From NCBI GenBank assembly GCA_030052745.1, contig JANBVO010000096.1, positions 1-32,726 of the forward strand: a stretch of 32,726 bases of DNA. Reading direction: 5' to 3'. Position 1 is the first letter of the stretch, and every line of letters begins with the position of its first letter. The notes under the pieces were generated by a model, which ran no database searches, was not told where the DNA came from, and saw only the letters and a list, made by a program, of their open reading frames with translations. Positions 10,716 to 20,661 of the stretch are shown piece by piece. This DNA is from Pleurostoma richardsiae (lineage: Eukaryota > Ascomycota > Sordariomycetes > Calosphaeriales > Pleurostomataceae). A program made the position numbers and the translations under genes.

Positions 10716-11151
10716 TGCATCAGACTTGCGAGCTGCGTGGTTCGTGAGAACTCAGGAGCGATGAGCTCTGAGGAGATGCGGACAAGGCATCGAGTCCTTC
10801 ATGATCAGGTAGGCGTTAAGGGGGCCGGGCGGCTCGGGCTACAGGAATTGTTTAGTGTATCTACTCTTATCACCTCGTCGAGAACACTGCATCCTGTTTA
10901 CGGGACTTAGAAGATGCAGAGTTTGAAGTGTCTATTGCAACGAGAAGAGCACAGCCGCGTGTCAAGGACTACCTCGCTTTCGGCAGAGTTTGACTATCTA
11001 TGGAGGACGCCGAGCCGTCCGTCACCCGGGCGCCCTAGAAGGTTGCAGAAACACGGCAGCCGTGTCCTAGACACGTCTCCGTGCAATCCTCGGCCCGCGG
11101 GATCCTCTCGCCCATCACGATTGACCCATGCTATCGTGTATCGTACAGCTA
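10716..11151. other. No gene recognised
   Basis: Short Ser/Arg/Pro-rich open frames on the plus strand without motifs; nothing else found. Confidence 0.45.
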
Positions 11152-11622
11152 CTATTTGGAGTTGTTCGATTTACGCCTGTTCGAGCTCGTGTCACTCCCC
11201 CTGCCAGACGTCTGCGGTTCATTACGCATTCTGGGGATCTGATAGCTTCGATTGCTTCGGAGGGTTGCAGGGTCGGGCGTTGGGCCTGTGTCTCTGCTGG
11301 TCAGTCTCCTGACGCTCTCCGGACGTCCTGTGATGCCCAGGTTCGATCGCATACTCAGACTTCGCCGTACCACTTTCATTGTCTGACACAGGCCCTTGGA
11401 CTTGTAATCTCGGGACATAGCCTCAGTCTTGCGTCTCATGAGATGCCGGCCCACATAGCTCCACATCGTTGCCTGCCTCGTGAACAGTCTGTGACAAAGT
11501 ATGCACTTGTACCGGTCGTCCCGGTAGTGCTGCCGAGAAATCGACATTGCACCGGGTCTATTCTGATCTGCGAGATGGCCTCTGTCAATGTCGGTATACG
11601 GAGGTAGCGGGTCTATAACCAT
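11152..11622 (-). pseudogene. C2H2 zinc-finger-like ORF with a lost histidine ligand
   Basis: A 156-residue frame starts from the first in-frame ATG at 11622. It contains YKCILCHRLFTRQATMWS followed by Y-V-G-R-H. The two cysteines have the CxxC spacing and 12 residues follow, but the first zinc-binding histidine position is tyrosine; the second His is present after three residues. A CAC to TAC change would explain this. The N-terminal part (VIDPLPPYTDIDRGHL) looks protein-like, whereas the C-terminal half is Ser/Arg-rich without motif. It may be a decayed DNA-binding protein or a fragment of a larger C2H2 gene. I have no orthologue name. Confidence 0.45.
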
Positions 11623-11943
11623 CCCTGCGTTAGGTATTATCGGCGCCGGATGATTCACTGGCTCTTATATAATCGGCACATCCGGCAGCCCTGGCACGAC
11701 GGGACATCAACGAGAGACAACCGCATTTGTTGCTTATGGTATCTCTGAGAATGAAGAGTACCACGTCATCTCAGCTGAGCACTGTAGACTGTCCTCATGT
11801 CTCCGCCGCAAACCTAGTCTGAGGTAGCGGCTGGATATACGTGTCCACCCCAGGATCGACCCTCGCAAAAGCGTCCGGAATATCAACCGCAAGGGAAGGG
11901 ATTGTTGCCTCTTCTCCGCTCTGCTGCTGTGGCCTTGTACCGT
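11623..11943. other. No gene recognised
   Basis: A spacer of about 320 bp between two minus-strand remnants. No motif was seen. Confidence 0.45.
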
Positions 11944-14662
11944 CTATTCTGAAACAATTTCTGCGACAGGATTAGAGAGTGCGTGACTTGACAAGGCGAA
12001 AGCTGTGTGTACGGTGATCCTGGCAACGTCCAACTCGAGTTCTCTTGCTAGATCCCCTCTAGCAGGGATGTCGGGCTGTGAATTGCGCTGAAACTCAAAT
12101 TCAAGCCGGTCTAGCTCCTCTTTTTCAAGCTGCCGCTTTTGTATATCCACGAACCTGAGGCTGGAGCGATAGCGCCCGGAACGGCAGCGCCCGGAACGGC
12201 ATTGCGGAAGGCAGATGTTAGTCTCGCCGCTGCTGGGTCGCCCGTGGTCATTGGGTACGGTAGCCTCCTGTCCAGGAAGCCCATCTCTCTTGAAGAAAAG
12301 GGACGAGCAGGAACATGATGCGTGTTTCCTGTTGTGCACTGATCGTTGGTCATAGCTGCCAAGTTCGCGGGATTCAGATTCATAATACGGTTTGGGACGT
12401 TGGGGGGGGTCCCAGCGGCATCTGCTCGGTTGTCCGTTGCTGCAGCAGTGTTGCGCGGATGACTCCCTGTCACGCAAGCCTCGGAGGCGGAGTACGGTGT
12501 GAGATTTGGGCCAGAACCTAGTGAGGCTGCTCTCTGCTGCAATAGATCTATCACAGTAGGATATGGTCCTGCCGTGGAAGCTCGAGTGGACGCTGGCGTC
12601 CAATCAATGGAGAACATGTCTTCCGCTCTCGATCCGGCTGAGGACTTCTCGCTAGGCAGAGGCGACAGCCTGCCACGTATCGAACTCCCATGAGCTTTCT
12701 TCGATCTGATGACTCTGCGCCAGAGATTGACTGCTGAATATTGACTGCTGACGCTACATCGGTAGTTGATAACGCCTTGGCGGCTGTCAGCTGCACTAAA
12801 CGGGTCAAAGACTCGGGACAAGAACCCCTCGCGGGAAAAGTGTCCTGGACTTCTCGCTCTTTGTGGGCTAGTGTTTCTGTCGGCATAGATGTATCCCAAG
12901 ACCCGGTACGTCGACTTGGCGACGAGGTCTCGGTAGAAGGCAGATTCTGCGCTAAAGGCAACTCTCGTTCGAAATCGAGATAGATTTCCGCGTCCTCTTT
13001 GTGTCGGATGTTCTCTTCGCTGCTGTCAGACCCTATCCAATCCCCTGTCTCTTCTTCACTTCCTTTCTCTTGGATAAGACCGTTGCGCTCGGGTTCTTGC
13101 TGTGATGCCCTTTCTGAGATGTCCATATCAAAGTGGTCGTTTTCGCGCTCAGCATCTAAGCCATCGTGTGCTTCAGCGCCATCACCAGGACATCCAGATA
13201 TACCGGCGACGATCGTGCGGGCTGCTTCTCGTGCGATCCTGGACCTCGCCGAGGCTTTCTGTTGTGGTTGTGCTTCATGTTCGACAGAACTAACGCCATC
13301 TTCATCTTCGCCACTATCGGCAAGGCTGGCGCTAGAAACACTGCTGGTTTCGCGAGACACCAATGTCTCTGGATGATGTGCCTCATGTGCTGCTGATTGC
13401 CAAGCCGTCAGTATCAGCACGGGAGTGTCATCTTTGACTGTTGTTCGTAGAACGCACCGTCTGTTTGATCTCTAGCGCTCGGCGGAGGTCCATTTCGCTG
13501 TGGACGCGCCCTCCCGATGAAGCTCAACGCGGCGTCGTAGCCATGAGCAGGCAAGTCTTCAGGATCATATCTGCCAAAGGGCCGGAGTCCGTCGGCAGGG
13601 AGCCAGGCCAAGGAATCTGGGGACGGCAATGGAAGGAGCCCGCCCGACGGTATCGTCTGGTTGTCGTCGAACCGAAGTGGGTGTTGTGCTCATCGCACCG
13701 GAGAATGAACCAGTCCCCACTGCCCTCCGGGTGCTCGAAAATCCTGTGTTTATAGCTAGCATGGCCGTCTCCGAAGACTTCATCGAATTCGATAGCCTTC
13801 ATCTGCTGTGTCCCCCGCCTCCGCTTTCCACTCTCATCCTTATTGCCTATTATCTCTTCATGTGTGACGGATACTCGAGGAGCGCCGTCATCTTGCGGAG
13901 CTCTCCCATGCTGTCCACGACCGGACGAATGTTCCTCATCTCGCTTTCTCTGTTGGCACACAGGTTAATATAATACAAGACTGCTGACGACACCGAACCT
14001 CACTTTTCTTGTGGCAGGTAGACGCGGGCTGGCTGGCGACACTTCCAACTCACGACGACTTGGAGGGAGGGAATCGGTCGGCGGCGGTTCGGGGGAGAGG
14101 TGCTGGGGCCGCCGGCGCTGTCGCGTTGACCGCCGGCCTCCTAGCTGAATGGCTGGCGACGGCGTAGCCGTCTCATGGGCCGAGCCGCCGGGCCGATCGT
14201 GTTCGGTGCTGTCCTGCTGCTGAGATGTGGCGGCTTCGGTCTCCGCACCGTTTTGCGCGCCATGCGTGGGTGTCTGTTCTCGTGACGTGCCTGATAGGCT
14301 CTGTCGTAGGTTCTAAGATGAGCGTCTTCTTCTCTCGAGGTGCAGTCGTTCCCGGACTCGCAGGTGCGCCCGAAAATAGCCGACACTCTACGCGTCCGCT
14401 CTCTGGCGACCGCATAGATGTTCCGCAGCTGAGCAATCTTATCCCGCTCTACATCGTTCTCTCGCTGAAGCCGGCGGATTGCCTCCTTGTTCCTCTTGAT
14501 CCGATCCTGAAGAGCCGGCGCTTCCTTGGTGTAGGTGTACTGCGCGGCCCGTTCATCCGCGGTCAGTGTAGAGACCAAGCAATCGACGTCTCGCTGCAGA
14601 CGCCTGACTTTGGAGTCGATATTCTCGGCCGTGTGCACCGCCCCGCGTGGTGACGGACCCAT
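11944..14662 (-). pseudogene. Large coiled-coil/acidic protein gene of unknown function, frameshifted
   Basis: Likely one gene read from an ATG at 14662. Residues 15-90 form a heptad-rich coiled coil (KVRRLQRDVDCLVSTL, IRRLQRENDVERDKIAQL). A Gln/Thr/Ser/Pro-rich frame follows (TEAATSQQQDSTEHD ... LPPSRRELEVSPASPRL) to a 54-bp intron (14003-13950, GTGAGG..CAACAG) joining TRK to RKRDEEHSS. Next comes FDEVFGDGHASYKHRIFEHP and GSGDWFILRCDEHNTHF, a conserved module I have seen in unnamed fungal proteins. Later segments are RPFGRYDPEDLPAHGYDAAL, a strongly acidic region (12.7-13.4 kb), FSIDWTPASTRASTAG, and a final charged helix (QLEKEELDRLEFEFQ) to the stop at 11944. Frame changes are needed near 14.3, 13.68, 13.43, 12.70 and 12.14 kb. 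Some could be unrecognised introns; several have no splice sites, so I call it degraded. Confidence 0.55.
12171..12200. repeat. Tandem 15-bp repeat, AGCGCCCGGAACGGC x2
   Basis: Two perfect adjacent copies (12171-12185 and 12186-12200). On the minus strand they encode a duplicated pentapeptide (AVPGA) within the degraded coiled-coil/acidic gene, so the unit length keeps the frame. Confidence 0.9.
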
Positions 14663-15311
14663 AGTATACGTTGCATGAGAGGAGCAGAATCCAGAAACTT
14701 TGTCAACGGAAAGGGGCTGCGTGACCGAGACCGCGTACTAGACAGCTAACGCACGGACCAGACAGTGCACACAAGCGGTGCTTTATTGCGCAAACGCTGG
14801 ATCAGCGCCACTAATGGCACGGGCACCCTTTGACGGGAGGTGCAATCACTCCGTAACCCGTGTCTGCAGGGGAATGCGCCCCCTTGCTGAAGCTAGCTCC
14901 GCAATTGACCAATGGCATGGAGAGCCGCTATGCGGATGCGGAGACGGTGAGCCGCGTAAGAGCGCAGACGTCCCGTGAGGGTCGCAGCTGAGCCCGGTTC
15001 CCTCACTTCTTTCGGTCCCTTGGATGGAAACAGCGACTGAAGGAAGCATACGCTCAGAAAGAGCACTGTTGACCGGAATAGCCTTTCCCTATCGAAGGCA
15101 TCTATCGCTGCCGAAGAACTCGCTTTGGACGCCTGGAAAGCCACTCAGGTTTGTCGCACGACATGAAGAGCAAAGCTCTACATCCACGAAGGATTGATTA
15201 TATATCTGGTTACACCCGTCTGTTAAAGGACGATTCTGTTTCCCAAAGGCCATATACCAGCCATTTCTGGCTCTTGCTTATCCTTCTCGTCTAAGTACTG
15301 CTGCTCGTGGC
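14663..15311. other. No gene recognised
   Basis: A spacer of about 650 bp between the start of the coiled-coil gene and the stop of the F-box-like gene, both on the minus strand. Short open frames carry no motif. The promoter of the former and terminator of the latter should lie here. Confidence 0.45.
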
Positions 15312-16364
15312 TCACAACTCAAGTCCGGATACATATTCAAGCAACAGGATCCATACCCGGGGTGAGAGATCCGCTGTTGTTACAGGTCGCAAAGAGGAGC
15401 TTGATCCCGAAACCCAGGAGTAAATCTTGTCGCCATTGATCATGTAACGCGTATGGTGATCGCGGGGGAATATAGCATCGAGAAGAGGGAAGGGCAAGTT
15501 ATAGAACAAGAGACGAGGACCAAGTTCTGCAGCGAACAGCCTTCCTGCCAGCGTGTCCGTACTCAGCTGGGCGGGGGGGCCTTCGACCCCATTCAAGAGG
15601 TCGGGATTATTGTTGAGAAATGTATCCAAGACTTCGCGATGATTGTTGAGAAACGAATCCAGGCGGTCGATTCCAGTGTCGAAACGAAATACTGACTTGG
15701 TCAAGTCCTCTAGCAACCATACAAGCGACATCGACGGCAACACTTGCCGGTAATCTCGCTTGAATGGCTTCTCGCCGCGCACAAGCTTCTGCAGCAGCAA
15801 AACGGCAATTTTGTGGCAACGCTTCATCTCGTAAGTCAAGGCTAGCGCTCCGCCGAGAGGAAGCAGTCGGTTCTCCACGCCCTTCCTCCGAAAAACCGGC
15901 CAGGCAAGAACGAACAGTTCTGCGACAACGTCTCGATCCATGACATCGCGACGAATAGCCAACTCCAACTGCAGCAATAACTCTTTAATCTTGGGTTTCT
16001 TAGCGCTGCATTGCCGACGGAAGATTGTAGGGAGGGTCGTTTTTTGACAGGCTTTGTGCGCATCCCAGAAGGAGCGGGTGGCTAGGATGGCAGCGTAGAC
16101 ATCTGTAATGCTCGGCAGATGCCCAGCGATTTGCGCATGTAGCTCGACGGGTAAGCTAGCCAAATGATTTTTGCCGGTAGAGGTTTTGACGGTGTCGCCA
16201 GGCTCGGATGGCCTTTCTATGACGGTCTCGAGCAGCTCTCGTCGGCATTGAATTGCGCAGAAAACATTAGCTTGATCGTGAAGAACTGGAGGATGAAGAG
16301 GACTAGATTGATCGGATGGGACAGTCTGCGTTTTATGGGAATAGGGGGCGCTAGCAGGAGGTAT
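15312..16364 (-). CDS. F-box-like protein (5' exon/start unresolved)
   Basis: An uninterrupted minus-strand frame ends at TGA (15312-15314). The core begins LASLPVELHAQIAGHLPS (about 16110-16163), an F-box-like L-P-x-E-L helix, followed by ITDVYAAILATRSFWDAHKA. A mostly helical 250-residue region without repeats follows (IKELLLQLELAIRRDVMDRD, VWLLEDLTKSVFRFDTG, DLSPRVWILLLEY). No ATG precedes the F-box in frame, yet the frame stays open and protein-like upstream (VLHDQANVFCAIQCRRELLE, TVIERPSEPGDTVKTSTGK) to a good acceptor, CTGCTCCTCAG, ending at 16365. I therefore start the exon at 16364 (350 codons) and expect an upstream exon I could not place. F-box proteins bind Skp1 and recruit SCF substrates; the target here is unknown. 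Confidence 0.75.
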   Translation of the reverse strand: MPPASAPYSHKTQTVPSDQSSPLHPPVLHDQANVFCAIQCRRELLETVIERPSEPGDTVKTSTGKNHLASLPVELHAQIAGHLPSITDVYAAILATRSFWDAHKACQKTTLPTIFRRQCSAKKPKIKELLLQLELAIRRDVMDRDVVAELFVLAWPVFRRKGVENRLLPLGGALALTYEMKRCHKIAVLLLQKLVRGEKPFKRDYRQVLPSMSLVWLLEDLTKSVFRFDTGIDRLDSFLNNHREVLDTFLNNNPDLLNGVEGPPAQLSTDTLAGRLFAAELGPRLLFYNLPFPLLDAIFPRDHHTRYMINGDKIYSWVSGSSSSLRPVTTADLSPRVWILLLEYVSGLEL

Positions 16365-17394
16365 CTGAGGAGCAGGGCCTGAATTCGGCCTGGCGGCTCA
16401 CGCCAACACGAGTCGCAAATGAGAAGAGCCAGTGCTAGCTCAGAGTATTGAACAGACGGCGCTGGGCTGGCCCCATACAGTACTATACAGTAGAAGGTGA
16501 GTTAAGTGTTGCTAAATTTTAGTTAACTTTGATAGTTGGCTTCATTCCTGGACACCTGCTGCTGACTTATGTGGCTGTGCACTATGGTCATTGATACTCC
16601 CAGCTACCGCGTAAAGCAGCAGGAACGTTACGGCAGTGAAAGGAGCGAACCAAGTGTCGCTGATTTTCCAGTTAGCATTGTAAGGTCTGCGGGTCAGAGT
16701 GCGGCTTGTGTGGCTTCATGAGGGCGTATGAAGCTCCCTAACAAGTATCTAGGGATGACCCAGCACTTTCACCTCCACAGAGGCAGCAAACAATCTCGCG
16801 ACCTTTGAGTTGGCGCCACCGCGCGTGCTCCAACCGTCCAGATACTCCATTCCGAGAGACGCCACCATTCATACCGAACGGTTTTGCTGTATTTCGAAGA
16901 CGCTCCACTTAGCTCCTCCGCCGGCACTGGTCACCTTGTATGCCTAATAGCCAAAGGACACCACGAAAATACAACGAAAAAGATCACTCAGAGTATCGAC
17001 CGCCGTATTAGATTGGCGAAGCTGCGCGGCGCTCAGGGACCGCTAACCGAGCGTCGTCTTCCAGGGGGGCAAGGCCGCTGCTGGTAATGTGACCATGCAC
17101 ATGACTTTTCTTTCCCAATCGCACCGCCGCAGGGTCGCGCGGGGTCGGGTCGCGGGGTCGTCTTGGATGGACACCCTCGACAACACACGCTGCGGTTACC
17201 TGACATTCACCATCACTACCGTACTCTGGCAGGCGTCTCGCGCCAATCTACGCCAAAATAAGCAAAAGTAATTGCCCCTGTCAACCTAAAAGCCCTTCGG
17301 ATACTTACTAGCAAACAATACAGGCCCTCCTCTAACCCCCCTTAGCTCCCGGCGCCGAGATCACTACAGATCCACCATCCCTGAGTCAGCGCAC
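16365..17394. other. No gene recognised; may hold 5' exon of the F-box-like gene
   Basis: About 1 kb. The part nearest 16365 should contain the missing first exon of the F-box-like gene, but no ATG-containing exon with a convincing donor was found. A GC-rich mini-repeat of GGGTCG units lies at 17132-17160. The last 100 bp lead into the TPR remnant. Confidence 0.4.
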
Positions 17395-18348
17395 ATGTCT
17401 GATCAACCGGATCTTTCAGGGCCTCAGCCCGTCTCTTCATCGAGAACACCAGAAGAGACCGGGCAAGAGACCAAAGGAGTGCTCCCCATCGACCTCGAGC
17501 AGGCCATTGCGCTTCTTGTTGGGAGTCTCGATCCCGATAAGGTGCCTGCCGCTATCGCCGAACTGTCCTCCTAATACACCTGCTGCGGCAATTTGGACAG
17601 AGCAATATCGATCTTCAAGCAAGCAGTGGAGGCGACGAAGGTTGAATTCGGAGAGACATCCTTCCACGCTCGCATGCATGGCTAATCTTTCCGCGACACT
17701 GGCCAATATGTGTGAATGGAAACATGCGGAGGATCTAGGGCCACTGTGGAGGTATTGGAGATGAGGCGGGAAGTCTTGGGAGAAGACCATCGCAACACGC
17801 TTATATGCGCGTCCAACCTGGCGGCAATGTATCAGACATTGGCCCGATATCGAGAGGCGGAAGCCCTACAATCGCACACTCTCGAAAAGATGAAAGGGAG
17901 TCTAGGTAGAGACGATCCTATGACGCTGGCTTGTATGGCTAGCCTGGCCTCAAATTCCAAGGCCGATGTGCAGAAGCCGAAAATCTAGCGAAGCATGTGC
18001 TGGAGAGGAGAGACAACACTCAATGAGGAACACCCGGATCTGCTTACATCCATGTCCGATCTGGCAACGGTATTCGTAGAACAAGACCGATACGAGGATG
18101 CTGCGACATTGTTCCGCCGGACGATGACGATGAGGCAGGAGGCCTTAGGAGCGAAGCACTCGGACACGCTTGATTCTACGGCAAACCTCGCAGCGATATA
18201 TATCAATCAAGGAAAATGGACGCTACCGGAGCAACTAGCATCTCCAATTGTGTTCATGATGAAACAAGACTTGAGTATCGAGCACCCATCCACACTATCA
18301 ACGATGGCGAATTTGGGTGTCTGGTGGCTGGGGCCAAGCGTAACATGA
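17395..18348 (+). pseudogene. Kinesin-light-chain-type TPR protein, degraded
   Basis: ATG at 17395 starts SDQPDLSGPQPVSSSRTPEE, then IDLEQAIALLVGSLDPDKVP, to a TAA at 17572-17574. The same frame resumes with GNLDRAISIFKQAVEATKVE. The remaining pieces, in successive frames, are TPR_10/TPR_12 repeats: HPSTLACMANLSATL (about 17660-17740), MRREVLGEDHRNTLICASNL and REAEALQSHTLEKM (17742-17955), AEAENLAKHVLERR (17957-18017), then NEEHPDLLTSMSDLATVF, LGAKHSDTLDSTANLAAIY and EHPSTLSTMANLG (18018-18345). At least four frame changes plus one nonsense codon. In fungi such repeats often form the C-terminal sensor of NLR-like (NB-ARC/NACHT) proteins, but no nucleotide-binding domain lies upstream here. 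Confidence 0.87.
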
Positions 18349-18370
18349 TGGCCTATTAGGGAAATACCCC

Positions 18371-18403
18371 GTGTGTGTCTGTGTCTGTGTCTGTGCGTGT
18401 GTG
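18371..18403. repeat. GT-rich microsatellite
   Basis: Imperfect (GTGTCT/GTGTGT) repeat of about 33 bp directly after the TPR remnant. Low-complexity DNA with no assigned role. Confidence 0.85.
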
Positions 18404-18624
18404 ACTGGAAAAGGTGACATTGACGGACTGGGGAAAGCGCCGGATTGCGGGAAGCGCCGGCGGAAACGACAGCTCCTCAGGGAAAATCCGTGGGATGGTT
18501 TCCAAAAATAGCGGGTCTATTCTTAGGGCGTTTCTTGTCCAAACCATGCTATCTAATTGGTCTTGAGGCTTAAATGAAGCCGCGCTTTGTACATAACTCT
18601 GGTGCTGATATTTCATCGCGACAG

Positions 18625-19786
18625 AAGAGACACGGCCTTACTCATCCGGGACGACTCCTTCCCCCACGAATACCAGCGACTACACCAGCTCCTTGCAAGA
18701 TGGACTTCACAACACGGACAGGTATACTATTCCTGTAGGATGGCCGGACCAGTCTTTTCAACTGTCCGAAACCTCTCTGACGTTTGGCCTTGGGGCTGTT
18801 CATGATCCCACGACCGAAGAGCCTAGCCTGCTCCCAAACGACCTCTGCAGCCAGACAAAGCTCAGTAGCGACGGGAACTCGGTCCCAGTCACTTCGGCCG
18901 TCGTCTGACCCGCAATTAGACGACGTAATGCTTTCGGAACCGTCACAGTCTGCGCAACACTCAGACGGCCCCGATCATTCCCATCTCTTTCGTGTCGTTA
19001 CAGGGACAGCACAACAGGCAGCACTACACAGTCTTGAATCGGGACCACTTACTAATGCCTGCGTGACTTCAAGCCCGAACATGATGCAGGGTGCAACAGA
19101 GATGCTATGTTCACAGTCGCACCTGGCCCAGACCTCTCCCGCTCTCAAGTCAGTCCCCGCAGAGAGCCCGCAAGATACTGCGGTCTATCACAGAATGACT
19201 CTTCAGAACATACTGAATGTTCTCGACGATCCTGTGCCGTCTTCTACCCATTCGGCTCCGCCAAGGGAAGAACCCTCGTTAAATGATGAGCAAAGTGGGC
19301 ACACCCGTTCATTGGCCTCACAGCCGTTGCTACTCTTTGATCCAAGATCCGACAAGCTTTCGTCAGTGACTCGGTCTTGGGCGTACGGAGACGTCAACGG
19401 TATCCAGAAAGACTCAACGAGCTGGGATATATCACAGCACAGAGATACGGGCCATTCGGACACTCGCTCAGTCCAGGACCGCTCTACGATTCCCTCCGAC
19501 CAGCATGTTCCCACGAGAAGAAGAGGTCCGGCTTTGAACCGGCAGAAACGGAAGGGCTGCAAGAGGACAAGAACCGGCTGCGTGACATGCAGATTCAGGA
19601 AGAAAAAATGCGATGAGAAGATACCAGAATGTGAGTCGCGCCCGTTGACCCAGCACATCATTCCCTACTGAAGTTTCTCTAGGTGGTAATTGTCTGAGTG
19701 CTGGCTATCACTGCCAAGGTTATCCCCAGTCCGTTGATTTGAGGAATCCCGCGAAGTTGCCTCCACTTCAGCCTAAGCAATCGTAG
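18625..19786 (+). pseudogene. Zn(II)2Cys6 transcription factor, N-terminal region plus DNA-binding domain; frameshifted and truncated
   Basis: After an acceptor-like CGCGACAG (ends 18624) the frame reads EETRPYSSGTTPSPTNTSDY, then TIPVGWPDQSFQLSETSL, to a TGA at about 18906. It continues in another frame (DPQLDDVMLSEPSQSAQHSD, a MTLQNILNVLDDP motif at about 19195) to the basic segment KRKGCKRTRTGCVTCRFRKK. A 52-bp intron (19631-19682, GTGAGT..CTCTAG) splits the fourth cysteine codon; exon 2 reads CGNCLSAGYHCQGYP. The six cysteines of the binuclear cluster are therefore all present: CxxCx6Cx5CxxCx6C, counted across the splice. The frame then ends at TAG 19784-19786, only about 20 residues past the cluster, so the usual middle-homology/activation region is absent. 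The N-terminal frameshift and early stop make it a probable pseudogene. Confidence 0.72.
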
Positions 19787-20226
19787 CAGAAAGCTAGATT
19801 GTACTATCTAGTGTCCTATTCAAAGAGTTATGAGAAGTTTGGAAATCGAGCTGTTGTCATAGAACGGTGCCGAGGTAGTCATATGGGGCAATCTATAGCT
19901 CTATCGCACTCCTTCCGTGATCCTAACTGGCTTACAGGCTATGTGGCGATCAATCCTAGTTGAGTAGACGACTGTCAAGTAGCCGTCACAATACTGACCG
20001 AATTAAAGATTGTCAACGGCTGAATACAACCATCGCGACGCTGTCCGAAGCCATCTTGTTTCTGCTTCTTTGGAAAGTTCAACCGGTCTCATCCTCTCGG
20101 CTAGTCTCCGTAAAGAGCCAGCCAAGAGGACGTTTGGAAGCAGGGTGGAGACAATGTGGACGACATCGAAGCTACAATCCGTCGATTCATCAACAAAAAG
20201 AAATGGATCTCGCGAAGACTGCAGAC
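19787..20226. other. No gene recognised
   Basis: A spacer of about 440 bp. The 13-mer TACTATCTAGTGT near 19802 recurs in the direct repeats at 28382 and 28434; otherwise nothing was found. Confidence 0.45.
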
Positions 20227-20661
20227 CTAGGGTGTTGCATTGAGAAATGTCATTTCAGCGGCCCAACACACCGTGATAGAAAATAATGGAGATATTGATT
20301 GAGAACGAGATCGGACATACAATTCAAGTGGTTTGACGATGGCCTTGTGGCCGTTTGTTGCGGCATATAATAGCAGCATCTTGCCATTTTCGTTCTTCCC
20401 ATCGGCCTCGACCCGGCCTATGGCGAGTAGCAGCTTGACCACGGCCTCATACAATAGCGGCGTCTGGCCATCATCATCCTCCGAATCGGCCTCGACCGCG
20501 CCTGTATCGAATTCGGTATTGATACCTTGGTGCCAAATGTAGCAAAGCGCATCCAGCGTGGTTGGGAACTGTATGAGACCGATGAGCGAATGATCTCTTA
20601 AGAACGACTGGATCTTGTCAATCTTTTCTGTGTCACGAAAAGTTGCTTCTAAGACTGCCAT
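20227..20661 (-). pseudogene. Ankyrin-repeat protein fragment
   Basis: A 144-residue frame starts from an ATG at 20661. GAVEADSEDDDGQTPLLY and AVVKLLLAIGRVEADGKNEN, then GKMLLLYAATNGHKAIVKPL are fungal ankyrin units of the (A/V)EADxxDxxGxTPLLYAAxNGHxAVVKLLL type. The first unit lacks the AAxNGHE part between LLY and AVVKLLL, as if seven residues were deleted in frame. The second has K-P where K-L-L is usual. The N-terminal part (TLDALCYIWHQGINTEFDT) is not typical ankyrin sequence. Ankyrin arrays bind proteins. With two damaged units and no effector domain this is probably a remnant of a longer protein. Confidence 0.65.

Noticed and set aside
11335-11360. GGTTCGATC sequence resembling a tRNA B-box
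   Set aside because: No A-box or cloverleaf stems at the right distance upstream on either strand. A similar GGTTCGAAA near 27969 was rejected for the same reason.
18371-18403. GT-rich tract considered as a CRISPR-like or telomeric repeat
   Set aside because: It is a simple microsatellite, with no spacers, no TTAGGG units and a eukaryotic context.
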